This document shows, in pieces, positions 24,911 through 32,695 of a stretch of DNA of 55,750 bases. The notes beneath the pieces are model-generated. The model was not told the origin of the DNA and ran no database searches. It saw nothing but the letters and a program-made list of their open reading frames with translations. Every line of letters begins with the position of its first letter. Position 1 is the stretch's first letter. A program made the position numbers and the translations under genes. The stretch comes from Actinomycetota bacterium (GTDB taxonomy: Bacteria > Actinomycetota > Actinomycetes > Streptosporangiales > Streptosporangiaceae). The stretch lies in NCBI GenBank assembly GCA_027313705.1, contig DAHVDE010000021.1:1-55750 (forward strand). The letters run 5' to 3'.

Positions 24911-26494
24911 TTGCTGACCGCCCCGCAGGAGTTCGTCCTGGTCAGCGGGCCAGATCGCGCCGACACGGGTCAGGGCATACCCGAGTTCAAGGATCCGCGG
25001 TTCTTGGTGCTTCCTGGCGGTCGGCCGCGTACGGTGCGGCGAACCTGGCTTGACACCTTCGACTGGCGGCTGTTCCGTGCCGGGCTGACGCTCGAGCTTG
25101 TGGCTGGCCGCAGCACCGCAGAACTGGTGCTGACCGGTTGTGATGGTGAGCAGGTGGCGGCCGAGCCAGCCGCTGACCCGCCGATCCGATGGCCCTGTCG
25201 CCTCGACCAGCTGCCGGCCGGCCCGCTGCGCGAGCGACTCGTGCCGGTGCTCGGCGTCCGGGCGCTGCTTCCCGTCGCGAGGGCCACAAGCGCGCTCGCC
25301 GAACTACGCGCGGTGAACGCCGACGAGAAGACGATCGCCATCCTGGCGCTGGACCAGATGAGGGTGGCCAGGCCAGCCGGCGCCGGTACCTGCGGCGCGC
25401 CTCCGGCGAGGCTTTCCGTCAGGCCGCTGCGCGGATACCAGGCGCAGGCGGCCAAGCTGGCCGCCGCGCTCGCGCTCACGACGGGCGTGGACCAGGCCAC
25501 GGAGTCGCCGTTCGAGGCGGCAGTCGCCGCGACCGGGCGTCGCCCTGGTGACTACACGGGCAAGCTGGACGTCAGGCTTACCGGCGCAATGCCCGCCTCG
25601 CTCGCGCTCGGGACGGTACTCGGCAGGCTGTTCGACACCGCTTTGGCCAACCTGCCTGGCACGATGGCTGACATCGACACCGAGTTCCTGCACGACCTGC
25701 GCGTCTGCGTGCGGCGAACACGATCCGTGCTCAAGGCCGCCGCTCCGGTGCTTCCTGGCGGCCTGCTCGACAGGTACCGGCCAGAATTCAAGTGGCTTGG
25801 CGACCTGACGACGCCGACCCGCGACTTCGACGTCTACATCCTCCAGTACCCGGCAATGCGCCAGGCCTTGCGGGCGGCGAGCGAGAGCGAACTCGAGCCT
25901 TTCCTGCATTTCCTGCAAAGGCGGCGGGCAGCAGCCTTCCGCCAGCTTGTCACCGGACTGCGTTCGGCCAGGTTCAAGTCGCTTGCCGCCGGCTGGCGGG
26001 CCGACCTCGAACGCCTGACCTCGGTACCACCAAGTCGGCGCTATGCCGCCGACGCATACGCCGCGACCACGATCGCGCGGGCGCACAGGCGGGTGCTGCG
26101 CGATGGCCAGGCCATTACCCCCGCCTCTCCCCCGCAGGCCCTGCATGAACTGCGCAAGCGCTGCAAGGAACTGCGCTACCTGATCGAGGTCTTCGCTTCG
26201 CTCCGCGATCAGGCGGAACAGGCGCGCGCGATTAGCGAGCTCAAGACGCTGCAAGATTGCCTCGGCGAGTTCCAGGACACTGATGTGCAGTCGGCGGAAC
26301 TGCGGGTATTCGCCAACGCGATGATGGCCGACCGGAGCGCTCCCGCCGAGACCTTGCTGGCCATGGGAGAGATCGCCGGGGCGCTCGCGGTGCGGCAGGC
26401 GGCCGCCAGGCAGGAGTTCGCCCGCCTGTTCGCCGGTTTCTGCGGCCCGCACGGCCGGGCCGGGATCGAAGCCCTCACTAAGGCCAGGTCATGA
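24911..26494 (+). CDS. CYTH-like/CHAD domain protein (polyphosphate-binding family)
   Basis: 527 aa. The N-terminal third resembles a reduced CYTH barrel (RRTWLDTFDWRLFRAGLTLEL, as in triphosphate tunnel enzymes). The C-terminal half is a CHAD domain with both basic-His helices: LHDLRVCVRRTRSVLKA and LHELRKRCKELRYLIEVF. CHAD proteins are helical bundles that bind polyphosphate and localise to polyphosphate granules. TTG 24911 was chosen from AAGAGGA 7 nt upstream; the frame is open further back but runs through the hairpin. Its stop overlaps the ParA start (ATGA), so the two proteins are made together. Confidence 0.85.
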   Translation: MLTAPQEFVLVSGPDRADTGQGIPEFKDPRFLVLPGGRPRTVRRTWLDTFDWRLFRAGLTLELVAGRSTAELVLTGCDGEQVAAEPAADPPIRWPCRLDQLPAGPLRERLVPVLGVRALLPVARATSALAELRAVNADEKTIAILALDQMRVARPAGAGTCGAPPARLSVRPLRGYQAQAAKLAAALALTTGVDQATESPFEAAVAATGRRPGDYTGKLDVRLTGAMPASLALGTVLGRLFDTALANLPGTMADIDTEFLHDLRVCVRRTRSVLKAAAPVLPGGLLDRYRPEFKWLGDLTTPTRDFDVYILQYPAMRQALRAASESELEPFLHFLQRRRAAAFRQLVTGLRSARFKSLAAGWRADLERLTSVPPSRRYAADAYAATTIARAHRRVLRDGQAITPASPPQALHELRKRCKELRYLIEVFASLRDQAEQARAISELKTLQDCLGEFQDTDVQSAELRVFANAMMADRSAPAETLLAMGEIAGALAVRQAAARQEFARLFAGFCGPHGRAGIEALTKARS

Positions 26495-27258
26495 AGGTCA
26501 TCGCGACGTACAACATAAAAGGCGGAGTGGGCAAGACCGCTACTGCTGTCAATATCGCCTGCCTGGCCGCCTCGGAAGGCTACCGCGTGCTCCTGTGGGA
26601 CCTCGACCCCCAGGCGGCCGCCACCTTCTTGTTCCGGGTCAGGCCCAAGGTCAAAGGCGGCGGCAAGGCGCTCATCGCCGGCAAGCGGCCCGTGGATGAC
26701 GCCATCAAGGCAACCGACTTCGACAACCTCGACCTGCTTCCCGCCGACTTCACCTACCGCCACCTGGACCTGCACCTGGATAGCGAGCGGAAGTCAGGCA
26801 CCAGGCTGCGCAACCTGATCACCCCGCTTCGGCGGCAGTACGATCTGATCGTCCTCGACTGCCCGCCGAGCATCTCGCTCCTGTCAGAGAATGTGCTGCA
26901 GGCCGCTGACCTGCTGCTCGTGCCGCTGATCCCCACTACCTTGTCAGTGCGCACGCTTGATCAGCTCACCGGGTTCATCGCTGGTTTCGACGGGCGGCGA
27001 CCGCAGATCCTGGCGTTCTTTTCCATGCTCGACCGGCGCAAGCGACTGCACACCGAGACCGTGGAGCAGTTGCCAGCCGAGCGCAAGGACCTGGCCGCTG
27101 CCTGGATCCCAGCCTTGTCCGTCATCGAGCGGATGTCCGTGCAGCGAGCCCCGGTCACCGCCACCGCACCGCGCAGCCAGGCCGCCAGGCACTATCGCGA
27201 ACTCTGGGCCGAGACGCGCAAGCGGGCAAACCTGCCACCTCCAGCGGCAGTCGGGTAA
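26491..27258 (+). CDS. ParA/Soj-type ATPase coupled to the CHAD protein
   Basis: 255 aa. The deviant Walker A KGGVGKTAT (Lys10 signature, Lys15), Walker A' LLWDLDPQAAAT, and Walker B LIVLDCPPSISLL are intact, so this is an active ParA-superfamily dimerising ATPase that binds nucleoid DNA in the ATP state. No ParB gene or parS-like repeat is near, which argues against a chromosome or plasmid partition role. The ATGA overlap with the CHAD gene suggests the CHAD protein, or the granule it binds, is the cargo (inference). Confidence 0.9.
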   Translation: MKVIATYNIKGGVGKTATAVNIACLAASEGYRVLLWDLDPQAAATFLFRVRPKVKGGGKALIAGKRPVDDAIKATDFDNLDLLPADFTYRHLDLHLDSERKSGTRLRNLITPLRRQYDLIVLDCPPSISLLSENVLQAADLLLVPLIPTTLSVRTLDQLTGFIAGFDGRRPQILAFFSMLDRRKRLHTETVEQLPAERKDLAAAWIPALSVIERMSVQRAPVTATAPRSQAARHYRELWAETRKRANLPPPAAVG

Positions 27259-27291
27259 CTGGCGAAGACGCCTTCAGGACGTGGCCTGGCG

Positions 27292-28257
27292 TCAGGGCAG
27301 CGCGGCAATGAAATCGATCATGGCCAGGCTGACCTCCTGCGGGCGCTCTTGCTGCGTCCAGTGGCCGCAGCCGGGCAGCATCAGCACGTCCCGCAACAAC
27401 GGGATCGCCCCGGCCAGACCGCTGGCTCCGCCGGTGAAGCTGACCGCGAGATCACGGTCACCGGCCACGTAAAGCGCGGGCACGGTGACGTGAGCGTGCG
27501 TCCAGGTTGCCGTCAGCTCCCAGCTCAGGTCGAGCGCACGGTACCAGTTCAGCGGGCCGGTGAACCCGGACGTCGCGTACTCGCCGACAAAGACGTCGAT
27601 GTCCTCCTCGGTCAGCCAGCCGGGCAGTACGTCAGGTTCAGGACAGAGGTTTATGAAGGTGCCGCCTGGCGGTACTACGGGAATGCCGCCGCGTGACACC
27701 TCTCCCCCGGCCGCCGTGAGTATCCGGCGGAACGTGGAGCGAGGGTGCAGGCTCAACTCGGCGTCGGCAACCCCTGGCTGCTGGAAGTAGCAGATGTAGA
27801 AGCCGTCGGAGAAGGCTTCGCGCAAGAGCCCGAGCGGCGGGGTCCTCCCCCTAGGAGTGTAAGGAACGCTGAGGCCGACAACGCCGCGGATCCGGTCTGG
27901 CCGAAGCAAAGCGGTGTTCCAGGCGACCGGCGCGCCCCAGTCATGCCCGGCCACGACCGCCTGCTCCGCGCCGAGCGCGTCCATCAGCCCGATCACGTCG
28001 CCCACGAGGTGCAGCATCGTATAACTGGCGACGGTCGCCTCCGGCGGGTTCCCCGTCCGTGCATAACCGCGCTGATCAGGCGCGACCGCGTGGTACCCGG
28101 CTGCCGCGAGCGCGGTGAGCTGATGCCGCCAGGAATACCAGCACTCAGGGAAACCGTGCAGCAGCAAGACGAGCGGGCCACTTCCCGCCTCGGCGATGTG
28201 CATGCCGAGCGGGCCTACCGGCACCGTCCGATGGGTGATGCCGTTCGTCGAAGACAT
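27292..28257 (-). CDS. Epoxide hydrolase-like alpha/beta hydrolase
   Basis: 321 aa. Oxyanion HGFPECWYSWRHQL, nucleophile Asp in GHDWGAPVAW, DQRGYARTG and the late GCGHWTQQERP His make a full catalytic triad; the HGFPE and GHDWGA motifs are typical of soluble epoxide hydrolases, with haloalkane dehalogenase less likely. ATG 28257 is preferred: on the minus strand TATTGT (28264-28269) lies 6 nt upstream, so it is probably leaderless. A 13-bp tandem duplication (28271-28296) lies just behind this promoter. Confidence 0.88.
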   Translation of the reverse strand: MSSTNGITHRTVPVGPLGMHIAEAGSGPLVLLLHGFPECWYSWRHQLTALAAAGYHAVAPDQRGYARTGNPPEATVASYTMLHLVGDVIGLMDALGAEQAVVAGHDWGAPVAWNTALLRPDRIRGVVGLSVPYTPRGRTPPLGLLREAFSDGFYICYFQQPGVADAELSLHPRSTFRRILTAAGGEVSRGGIPVVPPGGTFINLCPEPDVLPGWLTEEDIDVFVGEYATSGFTGPLNWYRALDLSWELTATWTHAHVTVPALYVAGDRDLAVSFTGGASGLAGAIPLLRDVLMLPGCGHWTQQERPQEVSLAMIDFIAALP

Positions 28258-28370
28258 GGCCGCACAATAGCGCCACGCGCACGCGCCACGCGCACGCGCC
28301 GCTGGCACTCGTCAGGGCCTGCCGCCTCCTGGCGGCTTCGCCTGTGCTGCCAGGACCTGTGCTGCCAGGG

Positions 28371-28820
28371 TTAGGGCGTTCCTCGCTGGCTGGAGGTGCC
28401 GGCAGGCTGATCGGCCGTCGGCGATGGCTGCTTGCCTGCCGAACTCGCCTTCCAGGCGACGCAATCCGTGGGCGTCACCAGGATCCGGCACTGTCCTGAA
28501 CCCTTGACGCGAACCTCGGCGTCAGCCGACAGGCTCCGCCTGGCTGGGGCGCTTGCTGGCTGGGCGGAGTGCAGGTTATGGGCTGGCGGCTGAGTTCCGG
28601 GCGCGTGCAGGACGTTGATCATGTAGAGAACAGCGGCAACACACGCGATCACGCCGAGCGTCAGCAGCGTGAGCGCCGCCCTCGCCCGCCTGGTCCGCAG
28701 CATGTGCCCGCCGCCAGGCTGGCCGAACGCGGCCAGCCTGGCGGCCAGCCTGGGGTCGTCAGCGGCGAGCATGCGTTCCATCTCCTCGAGAATGCGCTGC
28801 TCATCCATCGGAAGCGCCAT
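28371..28820 (-). CDS. DUF3040 membrane protein
   Basis: 149 aa. The N-terminal signature MDEQRILEEMERMLAADDPRLA is typical of DUF3040, a family restricted to actinobacteria. One membrane segment follows (LTLLTLGVIACVAAVLYMI), then an exported tail with two Cys (GSGQCRILVTPTDCVAW). Most DUF3040 proteins end soon after a two-helix hairpin, so the C-terminal extracytoplasmic extension is a variation. GGAGG 7 nt upstream supports ATG 28820. Function unknown. Confidence 0.8.
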   Translation of the reverse strand: MALPMDEQRILEEMERMLAADDPRLAARLAAFGQPGGGHMLRTRRARAALTLLTLGVIACVAAVLYMINVLHAPGTQPPAHNLHSAQPASAPARRSLSADAEVRVKGSGQCRILVTPTDCVAWKASSAGKQPSPTADQPAGTSSQRGTP

Positions 28821-28940
28821 GTGTCACCTCCACCGCCGCCGTCCCGCAGGCAACCAATCAGGCGGGACTGCTACTAACTATCCCCAGTTGGAAGATTTTT
28901 TACCTACCTCTCACCAAGACTATGCGCGCCCATACCCTTC

Positions 28941-28969
28941 TTGAAAGATTCGAATATATGTTCTAGTCT
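28941..28969 (+). promoter_or_regulatory. Promoter of the radical SAM gene
   Basis: TTGAAA (28941-28946), a 17-nt spacer and TAGTCT (28964-28969) make a near-consensus vegetative promoter. The -10 ends 7 nt before GTG 28977, so transcription should begin at or next to the start codon. Confidence 0.75.
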
Positions 28970-28976
28970 AGCGACC

Positions 28977-30122
28977 GTGCGCTGGGACGGGCTACGACTA
29001 CAAGAACAGACCGCGGGCAAGGCACCTGGCCGCCCGCAGGCATGCGCTGTCGAGGCTCAGTCCGGCCAGGCTCAGTCCGGCCAGGCGGCGCTGTTCGGGC
29101 CGGACGCGGTAGCCAGGACGTTCGATACGCCAGGGTTTCGCGGCATGACCTTTTACGAGGTCCACGCAAGATCAATTATAAATAGGGTCCAGGAGAAATC
29201 CCGTATGCCATTCCGCTGGACGATCAATCCGTATCGCGGCTGCGGCCATGCGTGCGTATACTGCTTCGCCAGGGGGACGCACTCGTACCTGGATCTCGAT
29301 ACCGGCCTTGACTTCGATTCGAAGATCGTCGTCAAGGTGAATGCGGCCGAACTGGCCAGGAAGGAACTTTCCAGCCCTAGGTGGCCGGGCGAGCACGTCG
29401 CGATGGGTACCAACGTCGACTGTTACCAGCGCGCCGAGGGAAGGTACCGCCTGATGCCCGGCATCATCACGGCATTGCGGGATGCCAGGAATCCATTCTC
29501 TGTTCTGACAAAGGGCACCCTGCTGCTCCGCGACCTTGACCTGATCACCGAAGCCGCCGAGGTCACGCATGTCGGCCTGAACGTGTCGGTCGGCTTCACC
29601 GACGCCGACCTCTCGGCGTCGGTAGAGCCTGGTACGCCGGCACCCCAGCGGCGGCTCGACATGGTGTCCGCGATCACCGGCCGGGGGCTCCGCTGCGGCG
29701 TGCTGATGGGCCCGATCCTTCCCTTCCTCTCGGACTCGCCCGCGCAACTCGATCAGACCGTACGCCAGATCGCGGACTGCGGCGCGGCCAGCGTGACCCC
29801 CGTCGTGCTGCACTTGCGACCAGGCGCGCGAGAGTGGTTCTGCGCGTGGCTCCGCGCGCATCATCCTGAGCTGGCCGGTTCGTTCCGGCAGCTATACGGT
29901 AACGGCGCCTACGCACGTCGTGACTATCAGCAGCAGATCTCTGCACGGGTGGCAGACCTCGCGGCCAGGTACGGCGTCGGCCAGGGCAGTCCGGGTGCCA
30001 GCCGCGGTGTCAAGCCGCCGTCGCCGCCTCGGCCGGGCCTGGCCGCACCTTCGGCTGGAGCCGGCGCCAGTTCACCGCGGCCGGCTGCCAGCCCAGGCGA
30101 AGGCCAGCTAACACTGCTCTGA
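28977..30122 (+). CDS. Rv2578c-type radical SAM protein
   Basis: 381 aa. The radical SAM cluster motif is RGCGHACVYCFAR (Cys 89, 93, 96), which binds a 4Fe-4S cluster; further family blocks are AMGTNVDCYQRAEGRY and LTKGTLLLRDLDLI. This is the spore-photoproduct-lyase-like subgroup typified by mycobacterial Rv2578c, whose reaction is unknown. The N-terminus MRW matches that family and supports GTG 28977. The last 50 residues are low-complexity Pro/Ala/Ser. Leaderless, from the promoter just upstream. Confidence 0.9.
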   Translation: MRWDGLRLQEQTAGKAPGRPQACAVEAQSGQAQSGQAALFGPDAVARTFDTPGFRGMTFYEVHARSIINRVQEKSRMPFRWTINPYRGCGHACVYCFARGTHSYLDLDTGLDFDSKIVVKVNAAELARKELSSPRWPGEHVAMGTNVDCYQRAEGRYRLMPGIITALRDARNPFSVLTKGTLLLRDLDLITEAAEVTHVGLNVSVGFTDADLSASVEPGTPAPQRRLDMVSAITGRGLRCGVLMGPILPFLSDSPAQLDQTVRQIADCGAASVTPVVLHLRPGAREWFCAWLRAHHPELAGSFRQLYGNGAYARRDYQQQISARVADLAARYGVGQGSPGASRGVKPPSPPRPGLAAPSAGAGASSPRPAASPGEGQLTLL

Positions 30123-30257
30123 ACGTGCACTGGACGGCGCATCGCCGAGGCAGGCTGACACTGTACGGGTTTACTTCGGCCTCAGGCGTGCCCGGCCGAC
30201 CGCGCGGGCCTGGGCCGTGTGAAAACAAGCACAAGCGCAGACGTACAGTTGAATGCC

Positions 30258-31619
30258 GTGGGTTCTCAGCACGATGGTTCTCAGCACGACGGTTCTCAGC
30301 ACGATGACGTCGCTAGCCGAATGCCTGGCCGCCTGGTGGTACGTACCAGCCGGGTGGCCGATCCTGGTGACCTTATCGGCAGGCTGCCTTCACCAGCAGC
30401 GCTCGCCTGGGTGCGGCGTGGTGACGGCCTCGTGGGCTGGGGCAACGCCGCTAGCATTACCTTGCCTGCCGGTCCTGACAGGTTCGCGGCCGGCGAGAAA
30501 AGGCTGCGCGAGCTCTTCGATAGCGCGCTGGTGACCGACGAGGTCGACGTGCCGGGATCAGGCCCGGTTGCCTTCGGCAGTTTCACCTTCGATCCCACCA
30601 GCGAAGGTTCTGTGCTGGTGATTCCGCGCGCCGTGCTCGGGCGTGCCGACGGCAGGTCGTGGCTGACGACGATCGAGGCACTGCCCGAGTCAGCGGCACT
30701 GCCCGAGTCAGCGGCAGCGGATACCTTCGCCGACCTTGCCAGGGAACTACCCGACGCTACCATTCCCGAGCCGATGCCGCTCGAGCCTCCGTCTGGCCTC
30801 CGCTGGTCCGACGGCCGCCTCACCCCGCCGGCCTGGGAAAAGGCGGTCGCCATGGCCGTCGAGGCGATCCATGCAGACCAGCTTCGCAAGGTCGTGCTCG
30901 CGCTCGAGCTCAACGTCACCGCCGCACGGGACATCGATTCGCGGGTGCTGCTAGCCAGGCTCGCCGACCGCTACCCCGATTGCTACACCTTCAGCTGCGC
31001 AGGCATGGTCGGGGCGACTCCCGAGCTGTATATCAGGCGGACCGGCCGCAAGATCTACTCCCTGGTGCTGGCAGGAACGGTGCCCGCAGATGGCAGCCCT
31101 GAACAGGACGCAGCCCTTGGTGACGCGCTGCTTGCCAGCGCCAAGAACCAAGACGAGCACCAGTATGTGGTCGCCGACGTGCGGACCGCGCTGCGTCCGC
31201 TGTGCGCCGACCTGACCATCGACGAGCATCCGTTCCTGCTCAAGCTCGCCAACGTGCAGCACCTGGCGACCGAAGTGCACGGCGAACTGGCCGCTGGCGA
31301 GGCCGCCAAGCACTCGGCGCTCTCGCTCGCGGCCGCCGTGCATCCCACCGCCGCCGTATGCGGCACGCCGACAGAGACCGCGATGGAACTTATCAGGGAA
31401 CTCGAGGGGATGGACAGGGCGCGCTACAGCGGCCCGGTCGGCTGGGTGGATGGCAAGGGCAACGGCGAGTGGGGCATCGCGCTGCGCTGCGGCGAGATCT
31501 CTGGCAGGCACGCGCGCCTGATCGCGGGCTGCGGCATAGTCGCTGGCTCGGTGCCCGCCGCCGAACTGGCGGAGGCGCAGGCCAAGTTCTGGCCGATGCG
31601 CCACGCTCTCGAGGGATAG
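30258..31619 (+). CDS. menF: Isochorismate synthase (menaquinone pathway)
   Basis: About 453 aa. The chorismate-binding domain occupies the C-terminal 270 residues: KVVLALELNV, GATPELYIRR, LAGTVPADGSP, NQDEHQYVV, HPTAAVCGTPTETA and GWVDGKGNGEW, all typical of isochorismate synthases, which convert chorismate to isochorismate. GTG 30258 follows TACAGT (30244-30249) by 8 nt; an earlier in-frame GTG at 30219 is possible. The N-terminus is three copies of GSQHD, encoded by 15-bp repeats. The other men genes are 7.5 kb away. Confidence 0.9.
   Translation: MGSQHDGSQHDGSQHDDVASRMPGRLVVRTSRVADPGDLIGRLPSPAALAWVRRGDGLVGWGNAASITLPAGPDRFAAGEKRLRELFDSALVTDEVDVPGSGPVAFGSFTFDPTSEGSVLVIPRAVLGRADGRSWLTTIEALPESAALPESAAADTFADLARELPDATIPEPMPLEPPSGLRWSDGRLTPPAWEKAVAMAVEAIHADQLRKVVLALELNVTAARDIDSRVLLARLADRYPDCYTFSCAGMVGATPELYIRRTGRKIYSLVLAGTVPADGSPEQDAALGDALLASAKNQDEHQYVVADVRTALRPLCADLTIDEHPFLLKLANVQHLATEVHGELAAGEAAKHSALSLAAAVHPTAAVCGTPTETAMELIRELEGMDRARYSGPVGWVDGKGNGEWGIALRCGEISGRHARLIAGCGIVAGSVPAAELAEAQAKFWPMRHALEG
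30261..30305 (+). repeat. Three 15-bp tandem repeats at the menF N-terminus
   Basis: GGTTCTCAGCACGAT occurs three times head to tail with one C/T change in the middle copy. It keeps frame and adds GSQHD units right after the proposed start. Confidence 0.9.
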
Positions 31620-31743
31620 CCGGGCACCGGCCCCACGCCTCACCGTTCCCGCATCCTGACCGTTCCCGCGACATGACAGCCAGCACGCAACGAGGGCTTT
31701 GCCTGCGCACGGCGTCCTGACGGCTGCATACGAGCTGTTTTGC

Positions 31744-31766
31744 TGACCGCAGGGACCCTGCGGTCA
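31744..31766 (-). terminator. Palindromic hairpin at the IS remnant's downstream end
   Basis: TGACCGCAGGG-A-CCCTGCGGTCA is a perfect 11-bp-arm palindrome located 16 nt after the transposase fragment's stop. It may be the element's terminator, or a pre-existing hairpin used as an insertion target. Confidence 0.5.
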
Positions 31767-31782
31767 AATTGTGTTCATGAGG

Positions 31783-32376
31783 CCAGGGCAAGTTTGAGCC
31801 TGGCGAGGTGACTGGTGCGGGTCCGGTCCTGCGGGTGGCCGTTCCACCAGGCGTGCAGCCGGATCAGGTTGAGGGAGACCGCGGCGTTGGCGTGCTCCAG
31901 TGGGGTGTCGGCCAGCATCGGGGTGACCAGGGTGATGCCGTAGCTGGCCAGCGAGGAGCACCTCGACCTGATGCAGCCCCGCCAGAAACGCCAGGTCAGG
32001 GTCGCTCGCCGCGATGGCCGTAAGCCAGCGCCAGCTCAGCTTTCCTCGTCGCGGAGGCGGGCATCCGCCAGGTGTCGATACTTGCGGCGTACCGCTTGCC
32101 CCACGAGTCGTCCAGGAGCTGCGCCACCACCTGCGGCGCGGCCGCCGCCAGCTGCTCCAGGCAGGCCCGCACCGACTCCCCGGCCAGCTCCAGGCGGTTG
32201 AGGTCCCTGATCGCGGAGATCACGTGGGCCTGCCGGTCAGTCAGGTCCTCCGCTACCTGAAAGACCGTCACCAGCGCCGGCCGGCTCGGCGGCCAGCCCG
32301 GCTTCATCAAGAACGACCGCGCCGCGCCGCCCCGACCCCGATCGCCCGTCCGGCCAACCTGAGCCAACGCCATCAA
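31783..32376 (-). pseudogene. IS1182-type transposase remnant, internally deleted
   Basis: Minus-strand pieces of one transposase lie in the right order. One is an N-terminal piece (PALVTVFQVAEDLTDRQA) fused directly to a middle piece (HVISAIRDLNRLELAGESVRA ... DDSWGKRYAASIDTWRMP). After a frame change comes SSLASYGITLVTPMLADT, joined to the C-terminus EHANAAVSLNLIRLHAWWNG ... RTRTSHLARLKLALAS and a stop at 31783. The catalytic-core regions between the pieces are missing, so it cannot be active. The pieces match the widespread actinobacterial IS1182-type layout as I know it. It lies between menF and the peptide ABC operon. Confidence 0.72.
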
Positions 32377-32695
32377 GCCCAGGCACGCAGGTCATCAAGG
32401 ACTGCTCGCGATCGCTACCGATACCGTGCCATCTAACTCTGCGCACCGCAGGTCCAGGCCGATGTCGTGCCTCAGGTCCGATAACGACGGGCACCGACTC
32501 CCAGCGGATTAGCCAGCAGGGTCCGCAGGGGTGTTGGTCACAGAGTGATTTCGATAGTCACAGGGCGATTGCGGTTGCATAAATGCTCCAGACCGCTTCG
32601 CTCCGCGAGGTAGACATGGCATCGCAATGCGTGTACTCACGGAAGGTGACCATGGATAGGCCTGTGCCTTGCGCCAGGCTAGAAGGAGTCTGCTC
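32377..32695. other. Intergenic stretch upstream of the peptide-binding protein
   Basis: About 320 bp with no supported gene. It holds two imperfect copies of GTCACAGAGTGATTTCG (32537-32553) and GTCACAGGGCGATTGCG (32557-32573), a 20-nt period, which could be an operator for the downstream operon or part of the IS end. Confidence 0.5.

Noticed and set aside
26491-27258. Chromosome or plasmid partition parA
   Set aside because: No parB, parS or origin features; the overlap is with a CHAD gene.
31996-32494. Alternative-frame coding regions around the IS remnant
   Set aside because: Only the minus-strand frames with transposase-like blocks carry recognisable sequence.
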